Positions 6,884 to 11,837 of a stretch of 11,837 nucleotides of DNA are shown piece after piece. The DNA comes from an uncultured Eubacteriales bacterium. Its GTDB lineage: Bacteria > Bacillota > Clostridia > Christensenellales > Aristaeellaceae. Made by a program: the position numbers and the translations under genes. Below the pieces are notes generated by a model that was given only the letters and a program-made list of their open reading frames with translations, did not search any database and was not told the DNA's origin. The stretch is taken from contig CADBNX010000410.1 of assembly GCA_902796115.1 (NCBI GenBank), forward strand, positions 1 through 11,837, read 5' to 3'. Every line of letters begins with the position of its first letter. Positions within the stretch are counted from its first letter, which is position 1.

Positions 6884-8107
6884 TCAGAACGCCCAGTTCC
6901 CGCCGCGGAAGACCGGCACGGTTTCACCGCCGCGGGTGATCGCGTCGATATTCAGATCCTCAGAGCCGATCATGAAATCCACATGCACCATCGAGTCGTT
7001 GATGCCCAGCTTCCGGCATTCCTCGAGCGATTTTGATTCAAATCCGCGGATGGTGTCGGCAAATCCCATGCCCAGCGCCAGGTGGCAGGCGGCGTTTTCG
7101 TCAAAGAGCGTGTTGTAGAAGAGCAGGCCGCTGCTGCGGATGGGGGAATCATAGGGAACGAGCGCGCATTCGCCCAGGTATGCCGCGCCTTCGTCCGCTG
7201 TGATGATGTTGGTGAGCAACTGCTCGTTCTTTTTCGCGTGCCACTCGACGGCTTTGCCTTCATGGAAACGGATGGAGAAATCCTCGATCAGCTGCCCCTC
7301 CCGGCTCAGCGGCATCGTGGACACGACCAGGCCCTCCGCCTCGCCGCGCTTCGGGGAAATGAAGCACTCCTCCGTCGGGATGTTCGGGTTGAAGAAGATG
7401 CCCTGCAGACTGGTATCCCCGCCGCCCTTGAACTCGGCCTCCGGAATCATGCCGACCGTGAAATCCGTTCCGTTGGCGGAGGTATAATGCAGTTTGTCAA
7501 TGCCGAGGGCGTTCAGGTACGCGCAGCGGGAGGCAAGGGACGCGTTGTGTGCTTTCCACGCGGCGATGGGATCATCCGTTACCCGGCTCGTGGCGAGGAT
7601 CGCTTCCCACAGCTTTTCCGTTGCCTGGTGCACGGTGAGACCCGGAAAGATCTTTTTGGCCCAGGCCGCGCCGGGAACAGCGGCGATGCACCACTGGTAT
7701 TTGTTTTCCAGTTCGTCGCGGTAGCCCTTGATCAAGGGGTAGATCATCTGTTTCGCTTTCAGCATTTTCTGCTGGTTGATGCCCTTCAGCCCGTCCGGAT
7801 CCTCCGAATCCAGATAGATCCGGCACGGGATTTTCGCCACGTAATGCTCCCAGCGCGCTTTCTGATATCCGGTCAGCTCCCCGAGCACTTTCAGGGAGGC
7901 ATATTTCATGTGCAGCTTCATCAGGGGCTGCCAGTCAAAATCCACCACCACGCGGCTGGCGCCCAGTTTGTAGCACGCTTCCGTCACCATGCCGACAAAC
8001 TCCGGCTGATCGAGTCCGGCCGAGATGAAGACCTCCTGGCCTTTCTGCACGTTCACGCCGATTCCCGCGATCAGGGCGGCGTATTTTTTGAGCATGCTCT
8101 TTTTCAT
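6884..8107 (-). CDS. M29-family metallo-aminopeptidase (AmpS/PepS/aminopeptidase T type)
   Basis: Cytoplasmic two-metal aminopeptidase of 407 aa, a normal length for family M29; it removes N-terminal residues from peptides. The metal-binding set can be read in order: E246/E247 in NIPTEECFISP (242-252), E313 in YLGECALVPYDSPI (310-323), H342 in ACHLALGMGF (340-349), and the H-x-D pair H375/D377 in MVHVDFMIGS (373-382). Conserved family text such as SANGTDFTVGM (210-220) and the terminal DGG-like segment ITRGGETVPVFRGGNW is present. ATG 8105-8107 has GGAGG a few bases upstream. It follows the DUF218 gene by 45 nt with no convincing promoter between, so the two are probably co-transcribed from 9662-9690 and ended at 6814-6858. 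Peptide recycling is the likely role; specificity cannot be read. Confidence 0.93.
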   Translation of the reverse strand: MKKSMLKKYAALIAGIGVNVQKGQEVFISAGLDQPEFVGMVTEACYKLGASRVVVDFDWQPLMKLHMKYASLKVLGELTGYQKARWEHYVAKIPCRIYLDSEDPDGLKGINQQKMLKAKQMIYPLIKGYRDELENKYQWCIAAVPGAAWAKKIFPGLTVHQATEKLWEAILATSRVTDDPIAAWKAHNASLASRCAYLNALGIDKLHYTSANGTDFTVGMIPEAEFKGGGDTSLQGIFFNPNIPTEECFISPKRGEAEGLVVSTMPLSREGQLIEDFSIRFHEGKAVEWHAKKNEQLLTNIITADEGAAYLGECALVPYDSPIRSSGLLFYNTLFDENAACHLALGMGFADTIRGFESKSLEECRKLGINDSMVHVDFMIGSEDLNIDAITRGGETVPVFRGGNWAF

Positions 8108-8152
8108 GGTTTTTTCCTCCGTTTCTGTTTGTATGTGTTTAAGGCTCTGACG

Positions 8153-9601
8153 CTACAGCAGCATGGACAGCATGGCAAAAAAGGCCAGGATCAGAAACAG
8201 GAACAGCAATTCCTGCTTCCAGCGGTTCCGGAACATCCCCGCGCATTCCCGCAGGAACGCGTTGGGCCAGAACCACCATCTGGTTTTTCCGCCTGTGCCT
8301 TCCGCCTCAAGGCCTGCGCTGACGGCCATCAGTCCGCTGCGGAACACGTGGTAGCTGGTCGTGGCGAAGGCGACCTTTCCTTCGGGCAGGGTGTGCCGGA
8401 TGATCTCCCCGGAGAAAGCGAAGTTCTCGAGCGTGTTCCGGGAGCGGCATTCGGGCAGGATCTTATCCTCCGGGATCCGGCATGTGATCAGATAGCGCTT
8501 CATGGCTTCCGCTTCGGGCATGGGTTCGTCTTTTCCCTGCCCGCCGGAGGGGATCAGGAAAGCCTCCCTGCCGGTTTCCTTTTTCTGCTTCCGCCACAGC
8601 GCCGCCGCCCTGTCGACCCGCCCGCGCAGCAGGGGCGGGAGCGAGCCGTCCGCGCGGAACCAGCAGCCTGGGATGATGATGAAGTCCCTGTCCGCGGGGG
8701 GCTGATGCCGCGCGGCGCGGATGCCGCAGATGACGGAACCCGACAGCATGCACAGGAAGTACACGAATACCGTGGCGTAGCTGTTCAGAAGCGTGTTCAG
8801 GATGCGCCACTGCCGCTCCGAACCGGCAAAATCAAGGCGGAACAGATAAAAGCCCAGCGCTTCTCCCAGAATCAGCAGCACGCCGACGGCAAGCCCCAGC
8901 ACATTTTGAAGGCGCGGCTTTTCGTGCCGCAGCAGCTCGATGTTGCTGACGGCCGTCAGGAAGGCGAAGAGCACGGTGGGCGGCATGGTTATGCGCATGA
9001 AAAGCTGACTCGCGCTGTTGATGATGTTGAAATTGGACAGCATGTTGCGGCTCTCAGGATGCAAAAGCCAGGGAAGCGTGACAAAGAGCATCAGCAGGGC
9101 CGTGACGGCGGAAAAAATGGAGAAGCCGGTGAAATAGATCGTGGAATGCGCGTAGAACGCCGCGCCTTTCGCCTGCCGGTAATGAGACACCATGATCACG
9201 CTCACCGCGATCCAGAACAGCGTGACCGCGATCATGACGCCCCGGTCTCCGGTGAAGCCGCCTGTCCGGCGGTCAAACACCGTGCCGAGCGGACCGACGC
9301 GGAAAAACAGCGTCTCGACAGAATTGCCTGAGAGGTCCAGGATCCGGAGCATGGCTTCCCCGGGCCTGTCCGGCTGTACGGGCATGGTAAAGTAACCCTC
9401 GTGAACGGTGAGTTCCCCGACCCGGAGCACGCCGGGTTCGTCGGCTTCAATCACAGGCGCGCCCCGGCGAAGCGCCGCTTCCGCGGTCGGATACAGATCG
9501 ACATACGCGGTATAGCGGCTGAAAACCGTCAGCCTGCACAGCGCGCAGAAGGCGATCAGGATCGCCGCGCACAACGCGATCTCTCTGCCGGCCTGCCTCA
9601 T
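8153..9601 (-). CDS. Multi-pass membrane protein with a YdcF/SanA-type DUF218 domain
   Basis: A 482-aa membrane protein. After TM1 (about 8-25) comes a soluble segment of roughly 95 residues (26-119), then four or five more hydrophobic helices (about 120-140, 157-180, 203-222, 234-254, 274-296), a DUF218 domain (about 306-455) and a final helix (464-481). DUF218 hallmarks are FIIIPGCWF (307-315), LIPSGGQGKDEPMPEAEAM (349-367), IPEDKILPE...SRNTLENF (376-393) and TTSYHVFRS (414-422). The domain is found in SanA/YdcF-type envelope proteins with poorly known activity. By analogy it may act in cell-wall metabolism or polysaccharide export; that is inference. I take ATG 9599-9601 as the start. A TTG at 9656-9658 would extend the frame by 19 residues, but it lies at the predicted transcription start and has no ribosome binding site, while AAGGA (9611-9615) precedes the ATG by 9 nt. 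It is probably co-transcribed with the aminopeptidase gene. Confidence 0.87.
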   Translation of the reverse strand: MRQAGREIALCAAILIAFCALCRLTVFSRYTAYVDLYPTAEAALRRGAPVIEADEPGVLRVGELTVHEGYFTMPVQPDRPGEAMLRILDLSGNSVETLFFRVGPLGTVFDRRTGGFTGDRGVMIAVTLFWIAVSVIMVSHYRQAKGAAFYAHSTIYFTGFSIFSAVTALLMLFVTLPWLLHPESRNMLSNFNIINSASQLFMRITMPPTVLFAFLTAVSNIELLRHEKPRLQNVLGLAVGVLLILGEALGFYLFRLDFAGSERQWRILNTLLNSYATVFVYFLCMLSGSVICGIRAARHQPPADRDFIIIPGCWFRADGSLPPLLRGRVDRAAALWRKQKKETGREAFLIPSGGQGKDEPMPEAEAMKRYLITCRIPEDKILPECRSRNTLENFAFSGEIIRHTLPEGKVAFATTSYHVFRSGLMAVSAGLEAEGTGGKTRWWFWPNAFLRECAGMFRNRWKQELLFLFLILAFFAMLSMLL

Positions 9602-9661
9602 CGGTCCTTTTCCTTCCGTCGTGATCACCTCCCGGGATTTTCCGGATGCTTCCGGCAAATG

Positions 9662-9690
9662 ATTATAAACGAGAAACCGTCACGCGGCAA
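9662..9690 (-). promoter_or_regulatory. sigma-A promoter for the DUF218-aminopeptidase operon
   Basis: Minus strand: TTGCCG (9685-9690), a 17-nt spacer, and a perfect TATAAT (9662-9667). Transcription should start near 9655, which rules out the TTG start at 9658 and favours ATG 9601. The rest of the 199-nt gap up to the glycosidase stop (9801) holds only weak inverted repeats (AACCTG/CAGGTT near 9779-9806) with no U run, so I see no convincing terminator for the glycosidase gene. Confidence 0.72.
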
Positions 9691-9800
9691 GCTGATTTTG
9701 GGCATGAATCATCGGTTGATTTATTTCAATAGTTACAGGTAAACCCGTAGTTTTTCAACCCGGCACTGCATATTAACCTGTTGGCTTATCGTCTGCAGGT

Positions 9801-11723
9801 TTAGATGAAAAGTGTGAAAAACCGTTTGTCATCGGTTATACAGTTACCTGCGGAGCTGAAATCGCACATTTCAAAGACCTTTTCACCTGAGGAGGTTTTT
9901 ACGCGGATTTTGCACCGACAAAGGAAGCCCGGTTCCTGATGCACCTCCGAACATTCTGCTGTGGCATGTTGACCGCAAACCGTCTCCTGGGAGAACATTT
10001 CCCACTCGGAACAGCCGATTTTTTTGGAGCGTGCCAGAATTACAGGGCCGCGCTGAACAGAACTCATAGCATGACGGAGCATAATGTTCTGATCGACATT
10101 CTGAAATTCATTGCCGCTCTTCCAGCGGCGCACATGGTAATCGTTCTCGGGCATTTCGACTACCGGGTGATGGAAATCAATGACCCGCGTGGTCATATCG
10201 AACTGTACCGTTAAGATATTCCTGCCTTTGTTTAGCGCAAAAGACAGCCAGGAAGCACAAGGCGCGGACAATATTTGGCCATCCGGAACGGTAACAAAGG
10301 TTTCCCTGCTCCAGTCGGGGATGCGCAGAAATATGGTTTTGCCAGACTGATCCGCTTCGGCTGTTATCTGCACTCTTCCGGTAGTTGTGTACCCTTCACC
10401 GACAGTAATGAGCATACCCGGAAAATGCACTTCGGAGGGAATGTACAGATTCACAAAATAACTGTTTCCCTGTCGGGATGCCGCCGATTGAGCCGCATTG
10501 ACAAAGCCTCGGGGCAGATTGTTCAAACAGCAGTGCTGATACCGGGTTCCACATTGTCCTGACCAACGGTAATGGCGGCCGTGACTGCGAATGAAGCCGG
10601 CGCAGCTGGCATGATCGTCAAACAAACCTGCCAGAAATGCGTTCAGGAACGCTCGTTCAAAAGCGTCCATATACTTGCTTTGACCTGTAAGTGCATATAA
10701 TTCGTGGCATAGACGCATCCAATGAATCACATCACAGATTTCAGTCGAAGCATTTGCATACATAACGGCATTCGCAAATCGTTCACAGTAGCTGACACTG
10801 CCCAGAATATTACTTTCGTATTTAATTAAGGCTTCCCAGAAACCTTCAACCGCTTCCAGATAAGTCCTCTCCCCTGTGACGCGGTACAGTTCGCACAGCC
10901 CATCATAGCAGGACATCATTTCGTAAGCCTTGGCAATCCATACGTAGTCGGGATCCAGGCCGCGTTCATACCAATTGCCGGGAGCAGTGGATGCCAGTCC
11001 GTTGCGGATCAGAGCGGGGCAAGATCCGTTTTCCCAGAAATCGGCAATTTTCAGACATTCGTCCAGATATCGCTGTTTCCCAGTCAAACGGTACAGAATC
11101 AGCAAAGGTTTCATAACAGAGCAGGAAGGCATGCCGCTCATGACGCCGGTATCCTGAAATTGCACGCCCAGCGCATCCAGGTCCTCCAGCATTTCGGTGG
11201 CCATTCTGTCTGCACATTCAAGAATGTGGGTATCGTCGAGCAGTTCAGCCGCTTCAATCAACCCCCACAATGTGTATTTACGGCCCCAGATGTTCCAATT
11301 GTAACTGAAATTCATGCCATATTTTTCCCGAATCACAGCAAGCGGCATCGGAATCACATTACGGCTGTCTTTATAAGTGTTCAGATAACCGTCTTCCCGC
11401 TGATAGCGGAGCAAAGCATAGACAGATTCCCGCAAAAAATCCTTGAAAGCTTCGTCCTGTTTCATGCGGCACACCCTTACCGCGCTGAGCATCAGCTTTC
11501 CCCAGAATTCACACCGCCACAGGCCGTACAATTCCTGATCATCTTCCTGATCCCGAAAGCAATTCTCAGCTTCCTTCAGAATATCTTTCCGGAAATGTTC
11601 GCTGGTAACAGATTGCATGATGAACTGATCTATGCGGTTTCCGACTTCACCACGCAAAGTAAAATCTCCCCACGATGGCATCTGCATGCGGTTTTCTTTT
11701 TTGTAAGCAACCTGATATTTCAC
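9801..11723 (-). CDS. GH127/DUF1680 glycoside hydrolase (beta-L-arabinofuranosidase type)
   Basis: A 640-aa enzyme of the DUF1680 family, whose founding member is the bifidobacterial beta-L-arabinofuranosidase HypBA1. HypBA1 uses a cysteine nucleophile held by zinc (E338, C340, C417, C418) and acid/base E322. Likely equivalents here are E328 and C330 in STEICDVI, C398/C399 in YQHCCLNN, and E314 in YCERFAN. Another family text is REDGYLNTYKD (109-119), in an (alpha/alpha)-barrel-like N-terminal two thirds; the rest looks beta-rich. No signal peptide is seen, so it should act in the cytoplasm on imported arabinose-containing or similar oligosaccharides. The GTG start (11721-11723) has AAAGGAGAG (11730-11738) 6 nt upstream. 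It has 24 cysteines, many for a cytosolic enzyme. Its GC content is much lower than that of the DUF218 and topB genes. The exact sugar is unknown, since the family also has other specificities. Confidence 0.87.
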   Translation of the reverse strand: MKYQVAYKKENRMQMPSWGDFTLRGEVGNRIDQFIMQSVTSEHFRKDILKEAENCFRDQEDDQELYGLWRCEFWGKLMLSAVRVCRMKQDEAFKDFLRESVYALLRYQREDGYLNTYKDSRNVIPMPLAVIREKYGMNFSYNWNIWGRKYTLWGLIEAAELLDDTHILECADRMATEMLEDLDALGVQFQDTGVMSGMPSCSVMKPLLILYRLTGKQRYLDECLKIADFWENGSCPALIRNGLASTAPGNWYERGLDPDYVWIAKAYEMMSCYDGLCELYRVTGERTYLEAVEGFWEALIKYESNILGSVSYCERFANAVMYANASTEICDVIHWMRLCHELYALTGQSKYMDAFERAFLNAFLAGLFDDHASCAGFIRSHGRHYRWSGQCGTRYQHCCLNNLPRGFVNAAQSAASRQGNSYFVNLYIPSEVHFPGMLITVGEGYTTTGRVQITAEADQSGKTIFLRIPDWSRETFVTVPDGQILSAPCASWLSFALNKGRNILTVQFDMTTRVIDFHHPVVEMPENDYHVRRWKSGNEFQNVDQNIMLRHAMSSVQRGPVILARSKKIGCSEWEMFSQETVCGQHATAECSEVHQEPGFLCRCKIRVKTSSGEKVFEMCDFSSAGNCITDDKRFFTLFI

Positions 11724-11777
11724 GATTTTCTCTCCTTTGTAAATTAGGAGTGAACTAAACCGCTTCGCGGTAGCGCG

Positions 11778-11812
11778 CTGCCCAGCCGATTAAGTTACTC
11801 CGGCTGAGGCAG
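11778..11812 (-). promoter_or_regulatory. Stem-loop in the 5' leader of the GH127 gene
   Basis: In the predicted leader RNA, CTGCC-U-CAGCCG pairs with CGGCTG-GGCAG: 11 base pairs with one bulged base (complement of 11807) and a 12-nt loop (11789-11800). A second small hairpin, ACCGC-GAA-GCGGT (11759-11771), follows before the ribosome binding site. No U run follows the large hairpin, so it is not a simple terminator. It could control translation or mRNA stability; I do not recognise a known riboswitch class. Confidence 0.45.
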
Positions 11813-11817
11813 TCATG

Positions 11818-11835
11818 CTGCTTACATTATAGCAG
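11818..11835 (-). promoter_or_regulatory. Promoter -10 box of the GH127 gene inside an operator-like inverted repeat
   Basis: Minus strand TATAAT is at 11826-11831; the matching -35 box would lie beyond the right end of the window. The -10 box is embedded in an inverted repeat, CTGCT-N8-AGCAG (11818-11822 and 11831-11835), a layout that would let a repressor cover the promoter. Transcription would start near 11819, giving a leader of about 96 nt. The operator reading is inference. Confidence 0.5.
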
Positions 11836-11837
11836 AA

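Noticed and set aside
7082..9331. Long open frame on the plus strand opposite the aminopeptidase and DUF218 genes
   Set aside because: It spans two genes on the other strand and their intergenic gap, lacks domains and membrane segments, and has a low-complexity His/Gln/Arg-rich translation.
9779..9806. Inverted repeat AACCTG/CAGGTT just after the GH127 stop as a possible terminator
   Set aside because: Only six pairs with a 15-nt loop and no U run on the minus strand, so it does not meet the standard for an intrinsic terminator.

Overview
This is an 11.8 kb piece of a bacterial chromosome. It carries seven genes with assignable families, one membrane gene of uncertain role, one co-operonic metalloenzyme-like gene and one broken gene end. 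AGGAGG-type ribosome binding sites, good sigma-A/sigma-70 promoters with 17-nt spacers, ATGA/GTGA gene overlaps and the families present fit a moderately GC-rich Clostridia-like Firmicute. That placement is inference. There is no rRNA, tRNA, CRISPR array, insertion sequence or phage gene.

Layout. (1) 2-297 (+): the 3' end of a DUF4143-type ATPase gene, broken by a one-base deletion in an A run. (2) 304-2486 (-): a two-gene operon, an M29-superfamily metalloenzyme-like protein followed by a Gfo/Idh/MocA oxidoreductase, with its promoter at 2590-2618. (3) 2666-3259 (-): a short formate/nitrite-family (FNT) channel. (4) 3480-6790 (+): a TrmN6-type tRNA adenine methyltransferase, DNA topoisomerase III (4-nt overlap) and a small cupin. 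Units 3 and 4 diverge from back-to-back promoters between 3322 and 3391. (5) 6884-9601 (-): a membrane protein with a YdcF/SanA-type DUF218 domain, then an M29 aminopeptidase. Units 4 and 5 converge on one bidirectional hairpin terminator at 6814-6858. (6) 9801-11723 (-): a GH127/DUF1680 glycosidase of the beta-L-arabinofuranosidase type, with a promoter -10 box and a structured leader at the right edge.

Composition is mosaic. The middle block (about 2650-9650) is clearly GC-rich and uses GCG, CGC and CCG codons heavily. The flanking blocks (oxidoreductase operon and glycosidase) are nearer 40-50% GC in sampled lines. The middle looks like housekeeping genes (tRNA modification, topoisomerase, peptidase, envelope) and the flanks like accessory carbohydrate or small-molecule catabolism.

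I found no clear new defence or mobile system. The items most worth checking are the M29-like/oxidoreductase pair, the structured leader of the glycosidase gene, the frameshifted DUF4143 gene and the unusual architecture of the DUF218 protein.
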